A stretch of 64,000 nucleotides of DNA, from the NCBI GenBank assembly GCA_964017065.1, contig OZ024787.1, positions 4,909,538-4,973,537 on the forward strand, in the 5' to 3' direction. The notes beneath the pieces are model-generated. The model was not told where the DNA came from, searched no databases, and saw nothing but the letters and a program-made list of their open reading frames with translations. Every line of letters starts with the position of its first letter. Positions within the stretch are counted from its first letter, which is position 1. A program made the position numbers and the translations under genes. The DNA is from Haliclona indistincta (lineage: Eukaryota; Porifera; Demospongiae; Haplosclerida; Chalinidae). Positions 24,200-36,141 of this stretch are shown piece by piece.

Positions 24200-25227
24200 A
24201 CATTTCATTCAATTGCAAGGTCTAGAGCACATGCAGTGTTCTTCCTTGTCACAACTGAAGCCAGTATCTCTGTGATTATAATATAATTAGTCCTGGTCAT
24301 TGTCAGGGGTTTCACCATGATTACTGTAAACATTGTGTGCCTATTTTTGTATGAAAACTGTAAAATTATGATAATGATATTGAAGATAGCTTTTCTTTGT
24401 CATAAAAGTAACCGTGGTATGCTGGAGCGTAAACTCTTTATTAACTTTTTGTGCTTCATTCTGGTTATACAGTTCCTTTCCTAGTTGGCTTTTTTTGGCA
24501 CTGATAGTACTTGGTATCACAGCAGGTGCTCTGATCCCTAGTGTGAATGATAACATCATACAATGTTGTTTTTGGAGTTCTATACACTATAGCTGTCTGA
24601 AAGAATTGGAAACAGTGCTAAAAAGTTCATTATTCACCATCCTTAAGCAGCCAGGGATACTTGAGATACTGCTCAAAGCACAGTGAGTAAATAACATTAA
24701 TAGCTACATTTAAGATGTTGTGGAGCATGCAGTGAACTTCACTGATTATGAGCAAGTTTTTGACAATTACTCTGCACCAGCTCTCTTGCTGTAACACCAC
24801 CAACTCAATGGTTAGTGAACGGACAACATGTCCAAATATTTTCATGGACACAAAATGACCATTGAGTTAATATACTCTGCATGAGGTAACACATCACTGC
24901 AGTGTTTATAATATCCACCTCCTCTGCAGCAGTTAGTGTCTTACTTTCATTATAAATTCACAGTTAAGTTGGTCTTGTGTCAATAATTTTGTCAAAAAAT
25001 ACTCAGTTCTGTTAAGAGTATAGCTATCATCGTGCATGTACCAGGCTAAACCTGAATTCATCAAAGCCCCTTTCAGTGTGCATGATTTATAAAGCATGCA
25101 ATTTAATATTAATTTTTTATAGCAAATGTATAATTGTTAAAATACAAATAGATAATGAGATGATTTGTAGTATAAAATAAGTCACAGAATATTCCACACA
25201 CTCGGATTAATAAGATTTGATGACTAG
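24200..25227. other. No clear gene; one hydrophobic open stretch
   Basis: After an acceptor-like TTATACAG at about 24470, the plus strand reads SFPSWLFLALIVLGITAGAL, a plausible membrane helix, but no matching upstream or downstream exons were found. It could be a remnant of the same unit as the MAM-like pieces. The rest shows nothing recognisable. Confidence 0.25.
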
Positions 25228-26290
25228 TTAGACATTTTTAGGATTGTCCAGTAGTTGTGTGATCACTAAAATTATTACCAGCCAGATCAACGCACCCATC
25301 ACCACACCAAGACGACTGACCAGCTTAGACACAATGAGCCAGCGATTGAAGGCTGGCTTGTCACCCATGAGCGCTTCTCTGTGTGCCTGTCATAGTAATA
25401 GATAAAATACGGTAATGGATGTACATAATTTTTAAAATGCACAAAAATTTACTTGAAAAAGTAAAAGAACAAGAGTTACATGTATTACAAGAAAAAGATG
25501 CTTGTATCAAGTAGAGTATAAATTTATGTAGTTTACATAGATGCATAGATATACTACAGCAGATCCTTATCATTAATAATTATCATGCAGTACAATGCTA
25601 CCAAAACATCCTTGTACCAGCTATAGGTACTAACTAATCTGAACAGCTTTGTACCAGTAGCTACAGTAGAGACTTTCGACCTTGTACCACAGTAACTACA
25701 GTAGTCCTTCACTAACTACTGAACAACCTTGTACCAGTAGCTACAGTATAGTCCTTCACTAATTACTGAACAACCTTGTACCAGTAGCTACAGTATAGTC
25801 CTTCACTAACTACTGAACAACCTTGTACCAGTAGCTACAGTAGACTTTCACTAACTACTGTACCAGTAGCTATAATTATACAGTAGGCCCTGGCTCACTA
25901 GTCTGCACCAGTAGCTAAGAGTGTGTAGCTTGTAAATGTGCTAGAACGGTTACTGTGAGCCCACAGCTGATTTGTGCAGTGCTCTTACTCTCAGGAAGAA
26001 CCACAGTGCTGGTAGTCCCACAGGAAAGCAGAACAGCACAGCACAGGCCAGTGCTGAATAGTCTGGTGTATTAAACGGATCCTCCACTACAATATCCTTA
26101 GCAACATGACTCTACAACGGAAATTTGTAATGGTAGAAGTGTTAGCGATTTTATAATAATATGAACACATGCTCGTCATAAAGTTAATAGTGTACATACT
26201 CTGAGAATCGTGGTCTCTGGGTCTCCCAAAGATACGGTAGATAGAGGTCTTTGACTCTTGTCCCCTATGCATGTACGAACGCACAACGTG
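25228..26290 (-). CDS. CD225/dispanin (IFITM-like) protein, 3' exons
   Basis: Three exons on the minus strand: the one ending at 26200 (5' limit uncertain, about 26290), 25989-26111, and 25228-25386. Together they read ...DPETTILR, then DPFNTPDYSALACAVLFCFPVGLPALWFLR, then AHREALMGDKPAFNRW... and a second helix (LGVVMGALIWLVIILVITQLL), ending NPKNV. Two membrane helices joined by a polar loop containing a small-residue/Arg stretch is the CD225/dispanin layout (IFITM, PRRT, SynDIG relatives), proteins that sit in cell and endosome membranes. All junctions are phase 0. The first coding exon was not found, so the gene is incomplete here. The intron 25387-25988 contains a 52 bp minisatellite. Restricting viral entry is a role of vertebrate IFITMs and cannot be assumed here. 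Confidence 0.6.
25606..25868. repeat. Minisatellite, about 52 bp unit
   Basis: About five units of CTTGTACCAGTAGCTACAGTATAGTCCTTCACTAACTACTGAACAAC with small differences (quoted here as unit halves: CTTGTACCAGTAGCTACAG and TCCTTCACTAACTACTGAAC). It lies in the CD225 gene intron. Confidence 0.8.
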
Positions 26291-26516
26291 TCTGAGGTAG
26301 ACTATCGAAGTAAGATCCTCACCGATAAACGGTCTCCAGCTATCATCCAGCATCCTGCTTTTTTCCATGATATGCCTGTGCCAGCGACGAGGCTCGGAGA
26401 GAAACAGCTGGTCGAGTAGTGACTCGCGTGCACGTGATATGCACCAGCCACACCTCCCAGCGTGGGAAATGGAGACGCGGCAGTGGGCGGGAAAGGATGC
26501 CACAAGAAGCTCGACC

Positions 26517-26539
26517 AGAGGAGGTTGGCCACGCGTCAT
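26517..26539 (-). repeat. 23 bp inverted copy of the gene 1 upstream sequence
   Basis: Read on the minus strand it starts ATGACGCGTGGCCAACCTCC and equals 28279-28301 on the plus strand. It sits right beside the 1.1 kb foldback. Confidence 0.8.
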
Positions 26540-26544
26540 ACTTA

Positions 26545-27670
26545 GAGGAAGTGATCGATTAACGGACACCATGAATAATCGGACACCCTTACAACTTTTT
26601 CGCGAGATGAAGCGAACGCCTATTCTTGCAGCTGTGAAGCTAGGCCTCCCCTGTACATATTTACACTATTATAACAACTGGTTGTTTTTGCGTTTAATAG
26701 TAAGGCCTGCATAATGAACAATATCGGACTAGGCAATGATCGGACGGTTATAATCATTTTTCGACAAACGCCGTCAACACTCTGACAATTAGTTAAAACT
26801 TAAAACGAATATGTTCAGTGAATACCTACATCAATGCTCTATTAACATAGTAATGGGCGACAGCAACTGTCTGAGTACAAGCTTGCAGCGACTAGTTCTC
26901 ACACTACAGGTAACGCCCTCAATAATCGGTCAACCAAAAATGTGATCAACGCTCGCTTAAATTGCAACGCTCGCTGGGATCGCATCAACGACGAAGTAAG
27001 CCCATAACTATAATTAGTATGACTGTGTTTAGTGATCATTATGTCGTTTCAGGTGTTTATTCACTCACTGAGCTTTCCTTGTATACCCTGTGCTACACAA
27101 CACATGATGACGTCAAATAACCGAATGCATTTCAATTCTCAGTATGCTATGGCTATATGACATCTGAAACAGCATACGATCACTAAACACAGTCATACTA
27201 ACTATAGTTATGGGCTTACTTCGTCGTTGATGCGATCCCAGCGAGCGTTGCAATTTAAGCGAGCGTTGATCACATTTTTGGTTGACCGATTATTGAGGGC
27301 GTTACCTGTAGGGTGAGAACTAGTCGCTGCAAGCTTGTACTGAGACAGTTACTGTCGCCCATTACTATGTTAATAGAGCACTGAAGTAGGTATTCACTGA
27401 ACATATTTGTTTTAAGTTTTAACTAATTGTCAGAGTGTTGACAGCGTTTGTCGAAAAATGATTATAACCGTCCGATCATTGTCTAGTCCGATATTGTTCA
27501 TTATGCAGGCCTTACTATTAAACGCAAAAACAACCAGTTGTTATAATAGTGTAAATATGTACAGGGGAGGCCTAGCTTCACAGCTGCAAGAATAGCCGTT
27601 CGCTTCATCCTGCGAAAAAGTTGTAAGGGCGTCCGATTATTCATGGTGTCCGTTAATCGATCACTTCCTC
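26545..27670. mobile_element. 1.1 kb foldback element
   Basis: Two arms of nearly 490 bp are almost exact reverse complements (outer ends GAGGAAGTGATCGATTAACG and its reverse), around a loop of about 130 bp at 27045-27180. The same short reading frame, ending YYNNWLFLRLIVRPA, appears in both arms only because they mirror each other. No transposase seen, so a non-autonomous foldback or very long-TIR element. Confidence 0.85.
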
Positions 27671-27780
27671 TACACGCACGATCACATGACAATGAAATAG
27701 CAAAGAGCCCCGCCCACCGATGCTGCAGCACAGCTGCTGGCAGTCCAGCTACAGTCAGTGCTGTGCGAATGGAGACCAAA

Positions 27781-28075
27781 TGTACACGAGGCTGTCCACG
27801 AGTGATGTAGAACTGCTGCTAGCAGTGATTGAATGCTGTAGTCTTGACTGGCGGTAGGCTGTGCTCAATATGCTGTACGACTGTTATAAGCGGTCCTACA
27901 ATAATGTTGGCAAGCTCCAATGCTGTTTCAAATGCTCACAGCGTTCCTTCGGCGCTCATGGTCACCGTAGACCATCTTCTGCTTCTTCCCAATGTTTCAC
28001 AGTGTGGCAACCAAAACGGCCAAGCCGAGCCAAGCGTCCTGAAATACGACCTTCTTTTGGTCGGTTAACAACTTC
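27781..28075 (+). other. Unassigned open stretch
   Basis: From ATG 27781 the frame reads MYTRLSTSDVELLLAVIECCSLDWR before a TAG; a GT just there (GCGGTAGGC) could be a donor. The same frame continues open after the stop to about 28075 with Cys pairs (CCFKC) and basic residues. It may be a decayed gene or a small gene with an unseen intron. No family recognised. Confidence 0.2.
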
Positions 28076-28326
28076 TTGAACGCTAGCAAACAGTTTCGCT
28101 CTGTCCTGCGCCTCCAACTAGTTGCAAATCAGCAAATTCATATAATATGAATAAATTCATGAGGTTCGAAAAGGTTCGAAAAAGTCTATTAATTTAAGTT
28201 ATTCATGTTGGAATTACGTCCGGCCTGTGCGGTCACATGAACTCGGCCTACGCATTGCATACGTAGAAATGATGATCGATGACGCGTGGCCAACCTCCTC
28301 TGAAGCTCGACAAACGAGTTGAGAAG

Positions 28327-30332
28327 ATGGCGGAGTTATTCAACATCTACACCACGTACTATGAGAGCTACCTAGCTCTGTCTGTGAGTATTAGAGTAGA
28401 CAAGCAACAGATGATGATGGAGACTCTAAGCCAAGGACAGGCACCAGTGCTGCAGTACAGAGACATCACCTTCACTACAGAGAAACTGAAGGATTCACTG
28501 AATGACTTTTTTCCAGTTCTGGGGATACACAATGTAGCTAGAGTGAGACAAGGAGCTCTGCCTCTATTTGAAGTAGACTTTGCTGATGAACAATCTCTTG
28601 AGATGTTTTGTAAATCATTGTACGGCAGTAAGTGTTTGCATAATGATCCCTCTTACAATGTGATTTTATTTATCTTACAGGAGTGATCCAGACCCAACTG
28701 GAAGATCTATTGTGTAAAGAATACCCAAGACGGGTGTTTGATGTGACTGTCAAGCTTCACCTGATAATGCCTAATGCTGAGAAGAAGAATCCTGTATCCA
28801 GAGAAGTCACAACTACTAACTACTGGGAGTGCTTCTCTCTCGTTAGAGAGAGTGCTCTGTTTGAGTTTAGAGCATTAGATATTGCCTTGGAAAGGAGTGA
28901 ATTGCTTGGTAATTATTGCTTAAGCAATGATTATTGATGTTCCGTCATTTTTTACAGCTATTGATGACCTTTCAAAACTTATGGAAGAGCTAAAAGAGGT
29001 GGCTGCAAACTGGTTTACAGTGGGTGTTTTTCTCAAGGTAGCACCTTTTCAACTAGAAGCCATTCAAAATGATACTAGTGGTCGAAGAAATCAAAGCATG
29101 GAGTGTCTGAGGGAGATGTTGGCTACCTGGCTGAGAGGGACTGATGCATCACCAGCAGCACTGGTGCATGCTCTGATATCAGCTGGGTTGGTAGGACTGG
29201 CTAAGAAACTGGTGGTCAAGTATGGTGAGAACTGTTCACACTTATCTAATTCATGAGCATGTGTAAATGTACTGCTACTTAGGAGTTGCAGCTGTTTTCA
29301 GCATGGATTCGAAAACAGCAGAGGTATTATCTATTATATCAAAAAGACTATTCTCTTATGAATTATAAATTTGTAGCCTCAAGAAACAAGTTCAGATTTC
29401 TTCAATGCTTTTGGGTTGTTAGCTCATGGTTCTCAGGTATATACATTATGAGTACACATTGGTGCATGCTCTTGTACTATAGTGCGTTTACACTAGCAAC
29501 TTTAGAACTGTGCCAGACTAGTTTAATTTTATTTTCATAGTTTGATATTAATAGAGTAGCTAGTACTTGGGAAGTACCAGTTGTTGTACTACTATCAACC
29601 TTTAAAAATAAAACTACACCAGTCTGGCACAGTTCTGAAGTTGCTAGTGTAAACGCACTATAAGTATGTTTCCTAGGACACCAGAGCACAGTCAATTTCA
29701 ATGATCAGTGCTCTGGCAAGTCAAAGAGAACAAATTGCTACCAAAGATGCACAACACTTAGCTCTCAGTGAACGGTTGAAAGAGCTTAAGAAAGGAGAAG
29801 AGAAAGTAACGGAAACACTCGAACAAGCAAAAGCGACATTGAAATCAACGAAGAATGAGATTGACAAACTAAAAGTTAAAAAGGAGAGTCTCACTGAGAA
29901 AGTAGAAAAGAAAGAAGCATCGAAACGATGGCTCGTTAGACAAAGAGCTACCAAAACTGGAGCAGATCTTGAGCATTTGGACCAAATAATCAGAGATACC
30001 GAAGAAGCTGTTGCTGAACTCACAGATCAGATTGTTGAGTTAGAAGAGAGGATCAAAGCTCAGAATGAACGAGTAAATTTAATGTCAGCTCAGCTGGCTC
30101 AAAAAGAGCAAGAAAGGAAGCAACTGGAAACTAAACTGAATGAGGTTCACAGAGAGAAATCGCATCTTGAAAGCAAGCTTAAGGAGGATAGGAGAAATTT
30201 TGAGAAAGAAATGCAAAGAATGATTCACAAACAAGAGCTTAGTAAGGTATGCTTAGGTGATATAAACTCATTATTTTTTTACATTTTTACCCGTGCGCAG
30301 TATGCGCCAGGGTTATGCGTTTGTGTCCGTCT

Positions 30333-30369
<37 letters not shown>

Positions 30370-33300
30370 GTCAAAAAACACGCTTGTTTACGTCTCACCG
30401 CTCGAAAATCTCCACGAAAACACTCTCTGCAGCTTCTTCACTGAATTTATAGTCCTATGAAGACGTTTTCTGTGCTGGCAAGCCTTGCTCGAGCGGCTAA
30501 TCCATGGCTTTCTAAAGCTACGTGTCCCTTGTAAGAGCACTTTACGGTATTGTGGGTGTGTCACACAACTGTCGACGTCCTCACTCAGTCTCACATGTCG
30601 ATGTCCTCACTCAGTCTCACATATGTACCGTACGTACGTCAGAGCCATTTAACTCTTTAGGCCTATAGCTACGGTAATCAGTCTTTCTTGAGGCATTCTG
30701 TAATATGCCAATTCAACTTTTAGTGCATGTATGCTATCATCAATTTATCTGAAGCTGTCTATGGAGTAGCCGCTGTAACGTGCAAGTGTTGCAGTTTTAG
30801 TGCTGGAGTAGTCGTGTTTAGCTCTTAGCTCAGCGCACGGGTATGTGTTCATTAGAACTCTATAGTTATACAATTAATTTTGTAGGTTTCTCATGATGGT
30901 GAAATGCAGAAAATGCAGCATGAGCATATACAGGAAATGCAGAGAATGATGCTTGAACATAAACAGCAAGAGGTAATGATAGCTACATGTAACATGTCAC
31001 TAAAACCATAAAAACAGATTGAGAGATTAGAACAAGAGCGATATGATAAACAGATTTGTAATGTAAGTGTATTAGCTTGACAATAAATGTATCTTTGCAT
31101 TGCATGATTTCTCTGTTGTGTTTCATAGATCAAGTTGACTTGTGATCATCCTCAATTGGGTCATCTTAATCGTAGACTAGAATTACCTCAAGATGAACTA
31201 GTGCGTGACGCTGTAAGGAAAGCTTATGAGGTGATCATTGGTTGTGATAAATTTAGTAAAATTGTCAGTGTGGTGGTCACAAGTCAGTGTGTGATTTGAG
31301 TCTCTGCATAATTTGTGTAGGCATTGATTTTTTGTGGAAGATTAGTTAGGTCATGACCTTTGTTAAGAGCACCTACTCAGTGTATAGAATGATAATTGCA
31401 TCATATAGCATGCAGGAGGGCTTTACAGCACTTTTGTGTTTGTAGCTGATTATACACTAACTAAGCTGATAATTATTGTTTAATTCTCCTCCTCAGGTAA
31501 TGGATCTTTACCATTATGTGCCTATAGGATGCTGCAGACTTGTTAAATACAATTACTCGACTGGTACGCTAAAGTCTATAGACCTAAAGGAGGTTAGCAG
31601 AAGTAGCATGAAAATAGGTTTGTGATGGATGCTATAGTATAGAACATTTGGTGAGATGGTTGGTGGTGTTAGAAGGCATTACTCATTTCAATTGGTACTG
31701 GAGATTCGTGAAGGTAAAAATACCAAAGAAATTTGTATGTATTACACACCGTAACAACTTACTTTCCAGAAATCAACATCAAGATACTCCAGGTGGCGGG
31801 CATGCAACAACCAGTACCAATAAGAGTAGACTTAGACTGGACTGTCGAAACGCTCAGACTTGAGATTGGCAGGGTAGCTGCTGACCGCTATGAATCAAGT
31901 CACACTATGAACTCCTTTTTCTCCTCTGTATATAGATGTGTTCCATGGATGCAGACATAATGGATCTCATGGTTGAGAATAATGGCATTATCAGACCGTT
32001 ATGGAATGACTCAAGTGCACATTACCTCAGTCAAGTGGGTTTATCTAAGGATCAGATTGTAAGCAAGTTAGCAATGGCTGCATACATAGATATTTTGGGT
32101 GTTTGTGTTGCAGGTGTATGTAAGTGTTCACCACATGAAAACAGATGATGCAATTTCACTAACAGTGACTCTACCACCATGCCCACGTGGTACACTGCAA
32201 TCACAGAATGAGTTAGGTTTGTCTACTGTAATCTATTTAGAAAAATTATAGTTTCTGTCAAATTTGTCACATAAGCATGTGTGTGCTATACCGTGCTCCT
32301 TCTAAAATTTGCAACTTTTTATCTTCTCGTTCAAAATGTGTGTTAATAAAATCGCCAAATTTAGTCAAGCACTTTTACATTTAGGTCTTTGTCTTGTTCA
32401 GAAACACATGCTTTCACATGGCGCTTCTGAAACTTAGAACCGCCATTGGGCAAGCAAATCTTATTAATTTTATGCTGTGCCAAATACTTGTATTTGAAGT
32501 ATTATAATAGTATTTGTGTACACTATCTAATGCACGTATCATATTATTCTCTAGAAATTTCTTTACAAGTGGATAAGAATATTACAGTTAAACAGTTGAA
32601 AGATATGTTAGTTGATCATGTAGGAGCACCTTCGTATGCCTTTGAGGTTATCACTTATCTAATAGTATTATTTTTGTCTGCTTACATTATGATTATATGT
32701 CTGTAGCTCTATCATAAAAAGTTTATTAACAATAATAAGTACGACATGAAAAGACTGAGCGAGAGGCAATATCTCACATCAATACCATCAAACTCAGCGC
32801 ATGTAAGTGACTTAACTCCATTGTTATAGTGTTTATTATAGATATTATAGTTTCTTGTAAGAATTTCATATGAACTAGCACTGAAACGGCGATACTGTTT
32901 CCAAGTTTTCTTACTGCAAATAAATGAGCCACAGGTATACATTTTCCTCTATTCTCTAACACTATGGTCTAACACTATAATTACTTTAGTTTTGTAAATT
33001 CATAATGGACTGCATAGTACCAATGAGCGCTATAGTACCAATGAGCACTACAGTATTTGAGTTCAAGCTGCTCATAGCAAAAGAGGCACAACGATATGGT
33101 TACGACTTTGATCCTACAATGTATGTAGCAAATAATTGTTAACTTGCACTGTGCATGTACGTGAGATCACTGCAGAATGAGGCTTAGGAGGAAAATGAAG
33201 CTCAGACCAGGCACCATATACCTAGATGAACAGCTCCTGGAGTACGATTTCTACTTTTTAGATGGTTCAGAGATATACGTGGAGCCTCTCAACAGACCGG

Positions 33301-33950
33301 AGCCCATGAAACATCCCACACAGACACAAGTGTATGTTCGCTGGTGGCATCCATCATCCTACATCGTTGACCCAACACAGGAAATAATTCTTGAAAATTA
33401 TACACTGATTGACTTAAAAGTTGAAGTAAACTGCCCAATGCTTCCCAATAGCTCACTAATTTAATAAATATTATAGATATCTCAGCTAAGTGGAATTCCC
33501 TATGGACAAGTTGCAGTCGCCAAGGTATGCATAGCTAAATTTTTGAGAATACCAAATTTAATACTGGATTCAAATTTTGTCTCAATTTTTGCACTGAACG
33601 GCTGGCACTAACGGTATAATAAAATTTGCATAAAAAATTGGATCAATGAAGAAATCAGGAATTGAAAAATAGGATTTAGTGACCGGTTTTAGACCAAAAC
33701 TGCATACCTAGAGGTTTTTGTTATTGCTTTGTCTCACTGTAGGGAATTGATCCATTCCCTTGTGAGTTATCTGAACTGGATGTCGAGACAGCACTAGACT
33801 GGTACCCTACTGTTGATCAACTGACTCGCATCAATATTTATGGTGGAATTGTTTATTTTAAGTAAGTTCAATAAAAGATATATATATTATACAAACACAT
33901 GCTTTCTGTTCTGTAGGAACTCAGAGGAAGGCAATAATAGACACTTATAA
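28327..33950 (+). CDS. Death gene 1: N-module, Death, coiled coil, USP47-like tail
   Basis: Twenty-two exons build 1018 aa without a break: 28327-28627, 28681-28908, 28958-29224, 29283-29323, 29377-29436, 29677-30246, 30886-30972, 31018-31062, 31129-31230, 31497-31592, 31638-31713, 31770-31873, 31936-32058, 32114-32216, 32555-32646, 32707-32802, 32851-32934, 32990-33120, 33176-33425, 33477-33524, 33743-33861, 33917-33950. Residues 1-176 are the unrecognised N-module ([36 protein letters not shown]). 177-265 is a Death domain ([43 protein letters not shown]). About 300-533 is charged coiled coil. 534-1018 follows the C-terminus of USP47 (VPIGCCRLVKYN, RRYCFQVFLLQINEP, MRLRRKMKLRPGTIYLDEQL, DPFPCELSELDVETALDWYP), i.e. 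its ubiquitin-like repeats. No ubiquitin-protease domain is present. ATG 28327 fits the starts of genes 2 and 3; ATG 28279 in frame is possible. Probable adaptor. Confidence 0.8.
29480..29662. mobile_element. 183 bp MITE in gene 1 intron
   Basis: Ends are TATAGTGCGTTTACACTAGC and its reverse complement, with arms of about 45 bp (through CTGTGCCAGAC). The TATA at each end may be target duplication or part of the repeat. The look is hAT-like. It lies between exons 5 and 6. Confidence 0.75.
30333..30369. repeat. GT microsatellite in gene 1 intron
   Basis: Near-perfect (GT)n of about 18 repeats between exons 6 and 7. Confidence 0.9.
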
Positions 33951-34077
33951 CTTCAAAATGATCTTATTCAATATTATTTTTGAGAATTCTCATAATGATA
34001 CTGTACAAAAAAAATAATTTCGAGGAATTTCGCAAGTCCATGCAGGCATAGATGTTGCTGGTATGCTATTAATAACT

Positions 34078-35745
34078 AGGCACCAAAGGTGCTGATGCCT
34101 CGGCGGAATGTCACCATTTCACATACACAGTAAAGTTAAACTAGTACTGCAGCTGTTGTACCTTTCTGTACAGCAATCACAATGCAGTATAATAGTTATG
34201 CAATCAGAAGCCTGACCACTAATTCAACTGGGCGTGTCCATAAAGTTCAATTCGACGGCACAGCACATACAGTGCATACAGCCTAAAGAGGGCACTCAGC
34301 TGATTTTAGCAACTCAGTACATATTTTGTTGTAAAAACATTATTCTGGGACCTATTGCTTCCAAAGTTGGTGTAAGTGTAGAATGATCCTCTCTGCCTAT
34401 GTTAGTCAAATTACAAATAGTAATTCTATGTAGTTCTGAAAATAATAATGTTTAAGTGATACAAGTTGACACCTTCCAATTGCAAATGACCTTTAAGCCA
34501 GCATTTTAGTGCTGTTTTGAGTTAAGCAAAAACCATTTACTGTTTGATTGTAAGGTAGGTCTTTGTTCATCTCACAAAGTTTGGAGGCTTATCTTTGATC
34601 CATGCTAATGTAGGAAGCCAAAAAGGACAGAAATTTTAGTGTTTTTGAGTTGAAAATTGCTTTAAGCTGAGAATTCAACAGCTTTGCGAGTTAAGAAAAA
34701 CCACTTGATATATGGATAGCTGAATACTTGTAGTTTTCACTAGTTTTTAAACCAGCGTGATACGTCCATCCATGCGCAAACGCGGTCGTCGAGAACACCA
34801 ACTTTTAGCTGTCACTTCGACTCTCTGCCGTGTTATAATGATATTCATCCAATATGAGCGTTTATCGATTACGCATTTCTGCGTGCGCTGCGCCGCTAAC
34901 CGTCGAGCGGCAAGAATGGCGCCGATCAAAATCTGTGTTTTGCGCTTTGCCCGTTCTTAAGCGTGCTTCTGCAGCATAGATACTAGCTAAGCTCTAGGAA
35001 ATAATAACCGCCAAGCCTCGTTGTGGCGCTAGACAGTGGCTGCTGTGTCGTAGGTGTGGTTCGTCGTGACGTCGTACAAATTGTAGTGATGTCACAAACA
35101 TGGCGCTATTGTATTAGCTTCAATGGGAGATAGCTGTAGAGCATCGTGTGTCTTGCATTTTCTCATGGTCAAAGTTGCAATCTGCATTAATGCAATAGAA
35201 ATAGCGATGTAGAAAGTTTTGTAGACTAAATTCAATAATCAGATGAGTGCCCTCTTTAGGCTGTAAGCACTGTACACGAGCGAGATAGCGTCCATAGCTT
35301 GCTTACACAATTTCTTTAGAAATACGCTGCTATCCTGTGACTTATCAGTTTCTAGGCAGTCAACTGTGTCTACGGAGAACTCTAGATCATTGGCAACTAC
35401 TGTAGCTCAACCCGGCGAGCTCAAGCTCGAGCTGTAGGCCTTCGAGAGAATTTCGCTGGACCTACCAAGCTGTTTTGTAGTACAAACGAACTCACTAGCT
35501 GTAAGGCAGTCAGCTGTAAACTGTTTTGTCTTTAGAGGAGTCCAGATAGCCGGGAACAGCCATCGAGGTAACGGAGCTTTAGAACCAACAATTTATCAAT
35601 ACAGTTCCGAGCAAATAGCGATTTCTACCTGTGTTGCTGATATCAGCGCTTAGTTTTTAGCGTCCGATGCGCTATGCCGGCAACGGACAGACACACACAC
35701 AACACGATTACTGTATGCCTCGTGGCTCCGCCCACCGAGGCATAA
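34078..35745. mobile_element. Insertion with GGCACCAAAGGTG / CGAGGCA ends
   Basis: Comparison with the partial duplicate near 44335 shows an insertion of about 1.67 kb here: flanks GCTATTAATAA and ATGAATGGCTGACTG are adjacent in the duplicate (GCTATTAATAATGAACAGCTGACTG). It starts AGGCACCAAAGGTGCTGATG and ends CCACCGAGGCATA. Open frames within (34747-34960) show no known transposase. Confidence 0.75.
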
Positions 35746-35747
35746 TG

Positions 35748-36141
35748 AATGGCTGACTGTCAATTGTAAGTTAAATGACAAAAATAATTATTGTAATAGG
35801 TACTTGTAATTATATTTACCTCCTTAAATTTACCTGACCAGCTTTAGATTTTGTTTCTTATTGCTGTTTATGTGTGCTTTCTTTATGTGTAGTTAGTTAT
35901 TTTTGTATAGCTTAGTTGTTTTTTATAATTATTATCAAGAGTATAAATTATAATCTTGTTATTATACATGTATCTCAGTGAAGTAGGTAGTCTTATTATT
36001 ATTAATCAGTTACATTATTACATTGTATAGTATTGTACTTGTTACTGCAGTGATTATTGTAATTATCTCTTTTTATGACACACATACATGTACAATGATA
36101 AAAAAGAATTGCTAATAGGGAAAAGAAAAATAGAGGTAGTT
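35748..36141. other. Spacer between convergent genes 1 and 2
   Basis: AT-rich, no gene seen; it holds the 3' end region of gene 2 on the minus strand. It matches 44340-44740 in the partial duplicate. Confidence 0.5.

Noticed and set aside
25606..25868. Regularly spaced repeats considered as a CRISPR-like array
   Set aside because: Units are contiguous with no unique spacers, in a eukaryotic intron; it is a minisatellite.
26573..27779. Mirrored frames ending YNNWLFLRLIVRPA
   Set aside because: The same peptide appears twice only because it lies in the two arms of the foldback element.
29721..30023. 100 aa Ser-rich minus frame opposite the gene 1 coiled coil
   Set aside because: Shadow of the Lys/Glu-rich coiled coil; no independent support.
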